Shown here piece by piece: positions 1 through 7,312 of a DNA stretch of 45,984 bases. A model generated the notes under the pieces. The model was not told the origin of the DNA, ran no database searches, and saw nothing but the letters and a program-made list of their open reading frames with translations. The DNA is from Planctomycetota bacterium (GTDB lineage Bacteria > Planctomycetota > Phycisphaerae > WQYP01): the NCBI GenBank assembly GCA_021785155.1, contig JAJYGE010000567.1, positions 1-45,984 on the forward strand, written 5' to 3'. A program made the translations under genes and the position numbers. How positions within the stretch are numbered: position 1 is the stretch's first letter; each line of letters begins with the position of its first letter.

Positions 1-33
1 GCCAAAGCCCAGTGTTCCAAGAGTTTTCTTCAT
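1..33 (-). CDS. 5' end of a gene running off the window, probably exported protein
   Basis: Only the first 11 codons are inside the window, reading MKKTLGTLGFG on the minus strand. The start is supported by AAAGGGA seven bases upstream of the ATG (plus positions 41-45 hold the core). Two lysines followed by small and hydrophobic residues fit the start of a signal peptide, and the next genes encode PEP-CTERM-type exported proteins, so an exported product is a reasonable guess. Nothing can be said about function. The gene is divergent from the protease-like gene at 857. Confidence 0.5.
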   Translation of the reverse strand, partial: MKKTLGTLGFG

Positions 34-312
34 GATAATTTCCCTTTCGTTCTTTTTTGGGTTACGAGGCGCTCTCAATCTGCCGCAGCCTTGCCCAAAA
101 ATAATCCCATACGGACTTTCCGACCGCCCAATTTGGAGCAATCCAATCGAAAAAACGGCCAAAAATCCAATTGTTCTTGGCTTGGACTCAAGCAGCCGGC
201 GGTTGTATCCCTTGCCGTTCCTGTGCACAATAGAACAGCAAAAAACAAACCCCGTCTGCCAACCCAAACCACTTTTACAACTTCTTGAGAATCCTGCTCT
301 TTTGAGATGCCA

Positions 313-329
313 CACTAAAACTTTTAGTG
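313..329. promoter_or_regulatory. 17-bp palindrome, possible operator
   Basis: CACTAAAA and TTTTAGTG form a perfect 8-bp dyad around one central C. It has no run of T after it and an AT-rich core, so it looks like a protein-binding site more than a terminator. It sits about 280 bp upstream of the minus-strand gene start at 33. The regulator is unknown. Confidence 0.35.
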
Positions 330-402
330 CGTGTGACTCTCTCGGCCAATCCTTTAGCCAGACATAGTATAGAACATGCCCAAGGGCGTGTCAAGAAAAA
401 AA

Positions 403-418
403 CGTGATTTTTTTCACA
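403..418. promoter_or_regulatory. CRP/FNR-family-like binding site
   Basis: The sequence CGTGA, six T, TCACA matches nine of ten bases of the TGTGA-N6-TCACA consensus of the CRP/FNR superfamily and has A-rich flanks like known sites. No clear promoter boxes were seen next to it, so this rests on sequence match alone. It could equally be a chance T-rich dyad. Confidence 0.35.
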
Positions 419-792
419 ATGCTCGTAAGTGTTTGTTTTACAACACGTTACGCGCGTATATTTTGGCCCGCCAAGCGGGCATTGGCGATGAATTTCAAGG
501 GTTCCAAGCGATGGATGGCTCCCATCATGATTTGCCGCCGGTGCTCGCAGCCACCGGTCCGTTGCTTTTATCGCCGCAGCGCGGCTGAGAAAATCCGGTT
601 ACCGGCGCGACGATGGCAGACGCATGCACATGCGAACATAAATAAATAGCAATATTGTGTTCAGTCCGTTCTCTTTTCCGGCACGCCCGATAAATAACAG
701 GTGTGATAACCAGCAATTCCGATTTTTTTTTCGCGTTGACTTATCAACCCGCCCCTGATGACCCGATGAAAGAACTGTTGTTACTCGCCGGT

Positions 793-811
793 GGCCTGAA
801 GCCTTCAGGCC
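793..811 (+). promoter_or_regulatory. Perfect 8-bp hairpin in the leader of the subtilase-like gene
   Basis: GGCCTGAA, a GCC loop and TTCAGGCC form a perfect stem 45 bases before the start codon at 857. No T tract follows, so it is not a classical terminator. It probably lies in the 5' untranslated region and could affect mRNA stability or be an operator. Confidence 0.4.
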
Positions 812-856
812 GCCAGAGTTGGTTGTGTTGTCCGCCCCGCTTTTGGAGCCTTCCCC

Positions 857-2737
857 ATGCGCACGAAAAAACAGAATCCGTTGTTATCACCCTTTAATTA
901 TACTAATGTATATGCCAATACTATTATATGTTCTAATGGCAGCGTGCTGGCAACCGCTTTGCGCGGCGGCAGCGCCATTGGTCTGGGGTGCACCGTTATT
1001 GCGGCCATGGGCATGTTTGGCCACACCGGATCGGCCCGAGCTGATTCCATCCTCGCGGAAACCGGCGTAACGCAACTGCAGCAATTGAATGCGGCCTTGA
1101 CCGGCTCCGGCGTTACCGTAGCGCAGGTGGAGGCCTCCGTCAGCAGCACCACACAGAACGCCTTTGAACCCAACCCCACCAATACCGGACTGCCCGCTTC
1201 TGATTTTACCTTTATTGATGCCCAGGGAACATCGTCCGGCACCTATAACGGCTCTTACGGATCCTGGCACGCCAATACGGTGGCGTCACTGTTTTACGGC
1301 AGTGGCGGTGCGGGTGTGGCACCGGGGGTTTCGCATGTTTATGTCTATGCCGAGCAGGCTTATTACACCCAACTTTATGACTATTATCTTTATCTCTATG
1401 ATGGCTCATACGGTCAGCAATTCGCCACATCTTCCGCTCCGGTGGGCAGCGTGAACGGGCAGGAAACCGTTAATTCTCCAGCCGTGGTGAACCAAAGCTT
1501 TGCCTACTTGGGCGTTGGCTCCAACACCGCCCAGGGATTAGATCAATATTGGGATGAATATGCCTCCCGATTTAACACCCTGTTTGTCAGTGCTATTGGG
1601 GATGGTCAAACCACCAGCACCAGTCCGGCCAGTTATATTAATCCGCCGGCTGATATGTATAACGGTATCGCGGTGGGAGCCTACTCCGGCACCGAAACCA
1701 ATGGCGTCTACAGCCCCTCCACCGGCTCTGAAGCGACCTGGGTTGGCCCCACCTGGGATGGCCGATCGAAGCCGGATCTGGTGGCACCCGGCGCGTACAC
1801 CAGTTATACCGCACCTATTGTTTCCGGCGTGGCGACACTGATAATTCAGGCCGGCAGGGGAACCGGGTTTTCCGCACCCGTCGGCCTCAACGCCAGCAGC
1901 ACCGCGGTTATAACCAATGGCGCCACCGCGTACACCACCGCCGCCACGGATATTCGCACGGTCAAAGCCTTGCTGCTTAATGGGGCGGTCAAGCCGGAAG
2001 GCTGGACCAATTCCTACAGTATCAATAATGGCACCTATACCTACAATGCCGTAAGCACCACCGCCACCACACCCCTGGATCCACGTTACGGTTCCGGCGT
2101 GGTCAATGCATATAACTCGTATGAAAATCTGGCCGGCGGGGAACATTCCTACAGTTCCGCCACTACGCAGGCCATTTCCAGTTTTGCCAACACCACCAGC
2201 GCGCCAACCGCAAGCTTTTCCACCCAGTCCGTGGAAACAGCCTCCGCGGCCAATCCATCCACTGTTACAGGTTGGAATTTGGCTTCCATCACCGCCGGCA
2301 GCACCAGCAACGCGGTGGAAAATTACGATTTCACGTTACCGGGAACATCGGTTAACAGTTGGGACCTCACCGCCACACTGACCTGGAATCAAAACTATAA
2401 CGCCAGCGGTATAAACCACCTTCTGCTGTTTCTGATGAATTCATCGGGACAGAAAGTGGCGGCCAGTGTAAGCATGTTGGACAATGTCCAGCAGATCAAT
2501 GTAAATCCCACGCTGGGAATCAATCCGCTTATGCCGGGGCAGTATGATCTCGCGGTCGAAATGCTCGGTGGTGTAAACGCCATTTCCACCAGCGACACCT
2601 ACGCCCTGGCATGGAATTTTGTGGACCCCACTTCCGTGCCGGAACCCGCATCCTTGGCTCTATTTGCGCTGGGTCTGGGAATGATGATACTTCCCCGGCG
2701 ACGGGCGGCGGCGGCATCGATCCGACGCTGTGCTTAA
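857..2737 (+). CDS. Subtilase-like (S8 fold) exported protein with PEP-CTERM sorting tail
   Basis: 626 residues. Residues about 35-62 form a signal peptide (hydrophobic run ending in ARA). The subtilase pattern can be followed in order: GVTVAQVEAS (Glu92 where the catalytic Asp usually is), SWHANTVAS (His138), VVNQSF (Asn212, oxyanion position) and a PGAYTSYTAPIVSG block (Ser316 in the GTSxAxP position). The C-terminus, residues 594-626, is a typical PEP-CTERM tail: VPEP, a hydrophobic stretch, then RRR. Such tails direct proteins to exosortase/archaeosortase-type processing and cell-surface or matrix delivery. GGAG at 845-848 supports the ATG at 857. Acidic residue D-to-E replacement leaves it uncertain whether this is an active protease. 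Its stop codon overlaps that of the convergent PEP-CTERM gene. Confidence 0.75.
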   Translation: MRTKKQNPLLSPFNYTNVYANTIICSNGSVLATALRGGSAIGLGCTVIAAMGMFGHTGSARADSILAETGVTQLQQLNAALTGSGVTVAQVEASVSSTTQNAFEPNPTNTGLPASDFTFIDAQGTSSGTYNGSYGSWHANTVASLFYGSGGAGVAPGVSHVYVYAEQAYYTQLYDYYLYLYDGSYGQQFATSSAPVGSVNGQETVNSPAVVNQSFAYLGVGSNTAQGLDQYWDEYASRFNTLFVSAIGDGQTTSTSPASYINPPADMYNGIAVGAYSGTETNGVYSPSTGSEATWVGPTWDGRSKPDLVAPGAYTSYTAPIVSGVATLIIQAGRGTGFSAPVGLNASSTAVITNGATAYTTAATDIRTVKALLLNGAVKPEGWTNSYSINNGTYTYNAVSTTATTPLDPRYGSGVVNAYNSYENLAGGEHSYSSATTQAISSFANTTSAPTASFSTQSVETASAANPSTVTGWNLASITAGSTSNAVENYDFTLPGTSVNSWDLTATLTWNQNYNASGINHLLLFLMNSSGQKVAASVSMLDNVQQINVNPTLGINPLMPGQYDLAVEMLGGVNAISTSDTYALAWNFVDPTSVPEPASLALFALGLGMMILPRRRAAAASIRRCA

Positions 2738-3684
2738 TGAACACAGCGCTTTCGGCGAAGCGTCGCGGCCAAGGCCAGGACGGCGGCACCCAAAGCTTCC
2801 AACGGCAACGCCGCGGGAGTTGGAACGGTGGCGGGCGGGTCGGGCGGACTATACTTCGGCTGCACAGGATTGGCGTAACCGCTTAAAGCAAAAATGCCGA
2901 CATCACCGCTGGACGGAGCGCTGAAACTGATGGAGGTAATTAACTGGTCGGCGTAAGTTGACGACAGACCAAAATCGGTTTCATACATTTGGAAATACCC
3001 CCCACCGCCATCCGCAGGTGTGAACGTTGTCGCCTCAGTCTCCGTACCAGTGGTGGCAACGCTTCGGTCCACCGCGTTGGCCAACGCCATTTGGCTTTTG
3101 GGTCCGACAGCCGCACTCCAATCGTACACGTTATAATTAATGGGCGTGCTGGAACTGCCATTGGCGAAATTCAACACCATGGAAACGGTGGCATCTCCCT
3201 TGGCTGCGTTGGCCGAGACGCCCAACAGTGCGAGGTTGTCATACGCTGTGGGCGTAGTAAGCGTCAAGGTGGCACCCGAGCCCGAACTATTGAATAAGTT
3301 ACAGTTGTTGGTCAAGAAAGATTGAAATTCAAACTCGGTCTCGGCTTGCCCGAGCGTACCGGCGCTGGCACTGAAAAATTCATAGGACATTGGTGGATTC
3401 TGCCAACTTGATGGTAGGCCGCCTTGGGCGTCTGACCCATTGTACAAGGCGTTAGTGGCGTACCACGCGTAGGTGCCGTCAAACGCGGTTGCGGTATCGT
3501 TGAGCGAGCGTGCTGCATACACCACATCCGCGTTCCAGCTTGAATCGGTAAGCAGTACCGGCGAGGCCTGTCCGAATTGCACCGACGCCCGCGCTTTATT
3601 TTCCGTCATAGCCAGCAGCAGTGTCGCTGCGGCCAATGTGCCGGCGATATTCCGGCCACATACGAAATTCGATTGCTTTTCCAT
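2734..3684 (-). CDS. PEP-CTERM-type exported protein of unknown function
   Basis: 316 residues from the ATG at 3684, chosen because GGGAGGA lies nine bases upstream; a longer reading to 3801 has no such support. Residues about 8-34 are a signal peptide (NIAGTLAAATLLLAMTENKARA). The mature part is rich in Ser, Ala, Thr and Tyr with a beta-strand look; I recognise no enzyme motif. The tail VPTPAALPLEALGAAVLALA followed by TLRRKR has the motif, hydrophobic segment and basic end of PEP-CTERM signals, with VPTP instead of VPEP. It is convergent with the subtilase-like gene and the two stop codons overlap in the tetranucleotide TTAA, so the pair may be functionally linked. Confidence 0.65.
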   Translation of the reverse strand: MEKQSNFVCGRNIAGTLAAATLLLAMTENKARASVQFGQASPVLLTDSSWNADVVYAARSLNDTATAFDGTYAWYATNALYNGSDAQGGLPSSWQNPPMSYEFFSASAGTLGQAETEFEFQSFLTNNCNLFNSSGSGATLTLTTPTAYDNLALLGVSANAAKGDATVSMVLNFANGSSSTPINYNVYDWSAAVGPKSQMALANAVDRSVATTGTETEATTFTPADGGGGYFQMYETDFGLSSTYADQLITSISFSAPSSGDVGIFALSGYANPVQPKYSPPDPPATVPTPAALPLEALGAAVLALAATLRRKRCVH

Positions 3685-4017
3685 TGTAAAGTCCTCCCGA
3701 TAAACCAAAGAACCACGAACCATGCACCCGCGGCAACGTGCCACTGGTGCCATAAACGTTGTCGGCCCAACCGGGAGGATTATTGCGAATCCGGATTGCA
3801 TACGCGCGTAAACAGGCCCACGATGTTGAACGCAATTTTTGCGGCAACCACGCGATACACCGAACTAAAATGAGGGAGAACCCCGGAATTCTCCCTCTCC
3901 CCATGACAATAGAATAACGTGGTATTGCATGGCGTCAAGAAAAAAATCTCAACTTCTGGAAAATAATAAAGATTTTATTCTCGGACGTTGATTGCGGTTG
4001 GAGAGGTTGCTTTATTT
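3685..4017. other. Intergenic region downstream of the nuoLMN-like operon
   Basis: 333 bases between the end of the nuoN-like gene and the start of the PEP-CTERM-type gene, both on the minus strand. It holds one strong hairpin (3872-3897) and presumably the promoter of the PEP-CTERM-type gene. I looked for a sigma-54 pattern, sometimes found with PEP-CTERM genes, and did not find one. No gene seen. Confidence 0.5.
3872..3897 (-). terminator. Probable terminator of the nuoLMN-like operon
   Basis: GAGGGAGAA and TTCTCCCTC form a perfect 9-bp stem with an 8-base loop. Read on the minus strand the stem is followed by ATTTTAGTT, a short T-rich run. It lies about 120 bases after the stop codon of the nuoN-like gene, in the right orientation for an intrinsic terminator, although the U tract is weak. 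Confidence 0.5.
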
Positions 4018-5523
4018 TTATTTAACAGGTAGGGACCGTTGGAGCGGCCCGGGCTTAAATGCGAATGCGATTTGTTGCAGCGGGTTATACGCCACTAAAG
4101 CCGCGCCATTGACGACACTGGCCGCCAATAAAAGAAGTAAAGTCCCAATGGCCAAACGCCGCACTTTTCGGCGCTTTGGAGCCACGGATAAATCAACGGG
4201 AATCTCCGCGGTATCCGTAAATGCATACGCCGCAACCCGCAGGGCCGCCATGCCCCCAAAAATAACACTCAGCACGTTTACCGCCAGAACAACCAGTGCC
4301 TGCGGAGTGCTAAACGGTGCCATAACCGCAAAAAGATCCATGCGCGCAATACAGCCCATGGTCGGTGGCAACCCGCCAAGAGATAACAACGCCAATATCA
4401 ACACCAGCGTCCGCGGAAATTTTTCCCGCGCAAATTGAGGCAATTGCGTTATAAATTGCTTTTTCTCCCCACCCAAAAGGCCCAAGGCCACGCCCGAAGC
4501 GAATCCGGCGGTTAACGCATAGAGCACAACACATCCTCCCAGATGTGAAAAAGAGTTCTGATGCAATTCCGACGATGCGCTGAGGGTAACCAGTGTGGTC
4601 GCTGCCAGCACACCCACCATATTCCCCACGATATCCGCGATGTTCCTTTCCGTCAGTGCCTTGACCCCATAAGCCGCCACTCCCATAGTCCCCACGATGA
4701 CCATCACCAACGACACGCCGCCCGCAGCCGTCGGATCACTGCGCGCCAGCGAATGCAGCAGCCGTAAAAGTCCCCCCATTGATCCAATATAAGGCACCAG
4801 CAAAAGGAAAAACACCACCTCCGCCGGTACATCGGCAGCGGCATCACCAAACCACCATATCAGCGGCACGCTGCCGGTCCAGAATAAAATCGGCATTAAA
4901 AATATTACCGTCAGAACGGCCCACCCCATCAGCGCCGTCGCATGGCCATCCGGAATTAAACCCTTCCGCAAATCTGAACCCGCTCCGCCGTGTACCATCA
5001 GCACCAGCGCCAAAAGCATGGCCCCCAAACTCACCCATAATGTTTTATTGGCCAGCGGCATAAGATATCCATCATCAAATCCAAATGTGGACAGTATGCC
5101 CAGTGGCAGCGATCCCATGAGCATACAAGCGGCAACCATGGGCAAACTTGCCGCCGCCGGCATCAAACTCCAACCTATCGTGCTTAATGTGATCAGGAGA
5201 CAAAATGTACCGTCCCCATGCCCGGCATAGCGCCGCAAGCGTCGCATTAAAACACTGGCCGTGGCAATCAGAAGAAGCGATAGAGTAAGCGTCCACCCCA
5301 TGGGATCCAATATCAGCCATGTCGGCACACTCCCCCGGTGCCCACCGCCGTCAAAAAAAACGGTGTACTCCCGCAATTGCACCAGCGTTGCCACCACCAG
5401 TGCGGTGAAACAGATCATGACAAAGGTGCCGCGCGGGCGACCCGATGACACTTTTATCATCAGCGCCAGGAGCACCGCCGTAAACAGAAGTATGATCTGC
5501 GGGCCGAAGATTTGAAAGATCAT
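4018..5523 (-). CDS. nuoN: NuoN-like antiporter subunit lacking the proton-channel lysines
   Basis: 501 residues with about 13-14 hydrophobic segments, last gene of a three-gene Complex I antiporter-like operon. Similarity to NuoN is best around VPLIWWFGDA (canonical VPFHLWTPD) and LLLVPYIGSMGGLLRLL (canonical VVPKIAAFAALLRLL). The functional residues of the family are replaced: the TM5 Glu is a Leu/Met near 135, the TM7 Lys is Trp215, the Lys of VVPK is Tyr245, and the Lys of the NLKRLLAYSS motif is Ala296 (NIADIVGNM). By knowledge of NuoN, those residues carry protons, so this subunit may be structural only. The start is an ATG with no close Shine-Dalgarno sequence; 155 bases containing a long palindrome separate it from the nuoM-like gene. 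The symbol is by position and weak similarity. Confidence 0.7.
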   Translation of the reverse strand: MIFQIFGPQIILLFTAVLLALMIKVSSGRPRGTFVMICFTALVVATLVQLREYTVFFDGGGHRGSVPTWLILDPMGWTLTLSLLLIATASVLMRRLRRYAGHGDGTFCLLITLSTIGWSLMPAAASLPMVAACMLMGSLPLGILSTFGFDDGYLMPLANKTLWVSLGAMLLALVLMVHGGAGSDLRKGLIPDGHATALMGWAVLTVIFLMPILFWTGSVPLIWWFGDAAADVPAEVVFFLLLVPYIGSMGGLLRLLHSLARSDPTAAGGVSLVMVIVGTMGVAAYGVKALTERNIADIVGNMVGVLAATTLVTLSASSELHQNSFSHLGGCVVLYALTAGFASGVALGLLGGEKKQFITQLPQFAREKFPRTLVLILALLSLGGLPPTMGCIARMDLFAVMAPFSTPQALVVLAVNVLSVIFGGMAALRVAAYAFTDTAEIPVDLSVAPKRRKVRRLAIGTLLLLLAASVVNGAALVAYNPLQQIAFAFKPGPLQRSLPVK

Positions 5524-5652
5524 CCAGTTCAGATTAGCCGCTCCTGTTCCGTGGGTTTTCTAAAATACATTCCAGATTCTCGTTATGCATCTTCTGGTTT
5601 CGGATGCGGGGAAGAAAAAACGCTCATCCGTGCCCAGAACCGCCGATGACCC

Positions 5653-5705
5653 GCACTAGTGCCCTGTTCCACCCGTAATTACGGGTGGACGGAGGGCACT
5701 AGTGC
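5653..5705. repeat. 53-nt near-perfect palindrome across the nuoM-like stop codon
   Basis: The outer arms GCACTAGTGCCCT (5653-5665) and AGGGCACTAGTGC (5693-5705) are perfect 13-bp complements. Inside is a perfect 20-bp palindrome (5669-5688, CCACCCGT AATT ACGGGTGG), with only a 3/4-base mismatch bulge between the two layers. It spans the last nine codons and the stop of the nuoM-like gene and runs into the spacer before the nuoN-like gene. No T tract follows. The RNA would fold strongly. It might set a processing point or expression step between the subunits, or be an inserted repeat. Confidence 0.7.
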
Positions 5706-7247
5706 TTTGAACACCGGCGCAATGGGATTCAGCACCAGCATGGCCGGGAGAATCCCCCCCGCCAACAGCGCCAGAACGATGGGTATAAATACCAGCCGTT
5801 CCCGCCCGGATAATCCATGAAAGTGCTGATGTTCTGGCCGCCCCGGACCAAAAAACAGTCTTTCCATGGTCCACAACAGTACCGCCGCCATCAGCACCAT
5901 CGCCATGCACATCACCAGCGCCGCGTACAATAATCCGTGATTGGAAAATACATGGCCCGCGGAACTCGCTGCGGCGGCTCGAAACAGACCGACCGTCGCC
6001 AGCAGATCACCGCTGAAAACAGCCAGCCCCGGCAGTGCCAGAGCGGCCATAAAACCAATCATTGAGAATATAAACAGGTCGGGTATCAACTGCGCCAGTC
6101 CGCCCAGGCGTGACAAGTCCCGATGATTGGCGCGTATTTCAATGATATGGCAGGTCCAGAGTAAGGCCAGGGTGGTAATCGACGCGCCGAGGCTTAACAA
6201 AAACGCACCGTTAAGCCCGGTTACATTACACGCCGCAACCCCCAGTACAATGTACCCCGCCTGCACCATGAGCCAATAGGCGATGACGCGTCGAAAATCA
6301 CTTTGTGCCAGGCCGCATAACGCGCCGTAAATCACACCCGCCGCGCCCAAAATTGCCAGGGTATTCTGCCAGATTACCAGTTGCTCCGGAAACACAGATA
6401 CCACGATGCGTTCCATCGCATAACCGGCCAGAAGAAACTCCGCGCCAATTACCATCATCCCCGCCGGGGCCGCGGATTCCGCGATGGCATCAGGCAGCCA
6501 GAAATGCGGCCCGGCCATCCCCAGACGAATGGCCAGCGACAGCATCAAAAGCCAAAATGCCGCGGTTGTCCACGCGTGGGCCGCGCTAAGGGCCTGCCGC
6601 AACTGAGGATCGGTTGCGATCCGCATGATATTCAGCGTGCCATGCGCCAAACCGTCCACACCGCGTGTAGCCAGACTTATGATAATACACGATCCCAGCA
6701 TGGCCGCTGATCCGGTGATCCAGAACAATGCCAGTTTCAGAGCTGCCGGCCGACGCCGCGCCCCACCCCATACGCCAATAAGTATAAAACACGGAAACAG
6801 CGACAACGTGCTTAACAGATAGAATAAAAACAAGTCCATGCTCGCCGCCGAGCCAACCACAGATCCCTCCAGCAGCAGCATCACCACGTAATAGGCTTTC
6901 ACCTGCGCTTGGACCCCATAGCTGGCCAGAATGGCCAGCAAACTTATACCGCATAACACCAATATGGTCACCATGGATAATGCATCCACGCCCACATAAT
7001 AGTGCACATTCAAATCCCGAAACCACAGAATGTTTTGCTGCAATTGCAAAGTGCCCGCAAACTTCGCCGACCAGTTGAATATCCGTCCGGCCGCCAGCGC
7101 AATAACGAAATTGCCCGCGCTTACCGCTATGGCGCTGTACCGGATCAACCGCGGACGGCTGACCGGTAAGATACCCAGCACCAACGCCCCGATCAGAGGC
7201 AGCACCATCAGCCAACTGAGAATCGAACTATATATAAATGGTTTCAA
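5679..7247 (-). CDS. nuoM: NuoM-like antiporter subunit with partly replaced key residues
   Basis: 522 residues, about 14 membrane segments, usual NuoM length. The family signature PHFWLPDAIAESAAPAG (about 247-263) matches canonical PFHTWLPDAHTEAPTAG. Other positions differ: the essential TM5 Glu is Thr147, the TM7 Lys is Arg241, the TM8 Lys is Leu272, and QKDLKKLIAYSS reads QSDFRRVIAYWL with Arg at the Lys position. FSGD (411-414) replaces the usual VGE. The reading frame starts with TTG at 7247, preceded by AAAGG five bases away; an ATG just upstream is closed by a stop after three codons. It follows the nuoL-like gene by 65 bases and would be co-transcribed with it. The last nine codons lie inside a long palindrome. 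Confidence 0.8.
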   Translation of the reverse strand: MKPFIYSSILSWLMVLPLIGALVLGILPVSRPRLIRYSAIAVSAGNFVIALAAGRIFNWSAKFAGTLQLQQNILWFRDLNVHYYVGVDALSMVTILVLCGISLLAILASYGVQAQVKAYYVVMLLLEGSVVGSAASMDLFLFYLLSTLSLFPCFILIGVWGGARRRPAALKLALFWITGSAAMLGSCIIISLATRGVDGLAHGTLNIMRIATDPQLRQALSAAHAWTTAAFWLLMLSLAIRLGMAGPHFWLPDAIAESAAPAGMMVIGAEFLLAGYAMERIVVSVFPEQLVIWQNTLAILGAAGVIYGALCGLAQSDFRRVIAYWLMVQAGYIVLGVAACNVTGLNGAFLLSLGASITTLALLWTCHIIEIRANHRDLSRLGGLAQLIPDLFIFSMIGFMAALALPGLAVFSGDLLATVGLFRAAAASSAGHVFSNHGLLYAALVMCMAMVLMAAVLLWTMERLFFGPGRPEHQHFHGLSGRERLVFIPIVLALLAGGILPAMLVLNPIAPVFKALVPSVHP

Positions 7248-7312
7248 ATCAGCCTTTCATCGCTACGACTTTAATCCCGCAACACACTCTGGTCGCCCAG
7301 CGACCCATCGGA

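Larger units (their letters stand above)
34..856. other. Non-coding divergent intergenic region with several palindromes
   Basis: No convincing gene lies in these 820 bases; short open frames here have no Shine-Dalgarno sequence and no recognisable protein. The region separates two divergent genes and holds several dyads: a 17-bp palindrome (313-329), a hairpin ACATGCCC/GGGCGTGT (374-391, one G-T pair), a CRP-like site (403-418), a 6-bp GC stem with CAA loop (466-480), and an 8-bp perfect hairpin (793-811). T-rich and A-rich runs are frequent. The likely role is regulation of one or both flanking genes. Confidence 0.6.

Noticed and set aside
376..588. 70-residue open frame in the left intergenic region
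   Set aside because: No ribosome site, no recognisable protein, and it crosses a hairpin and a CRP-like dyad.
3685..3870. Sigma-54 promoter for the PEP-CTERM-type gene
   Set aside because: GCAACGTGCCA on the plus strand superficially resembles the reversed TGGCAC-N5-TTGC pattern, but the spacing is wrong by four bases.
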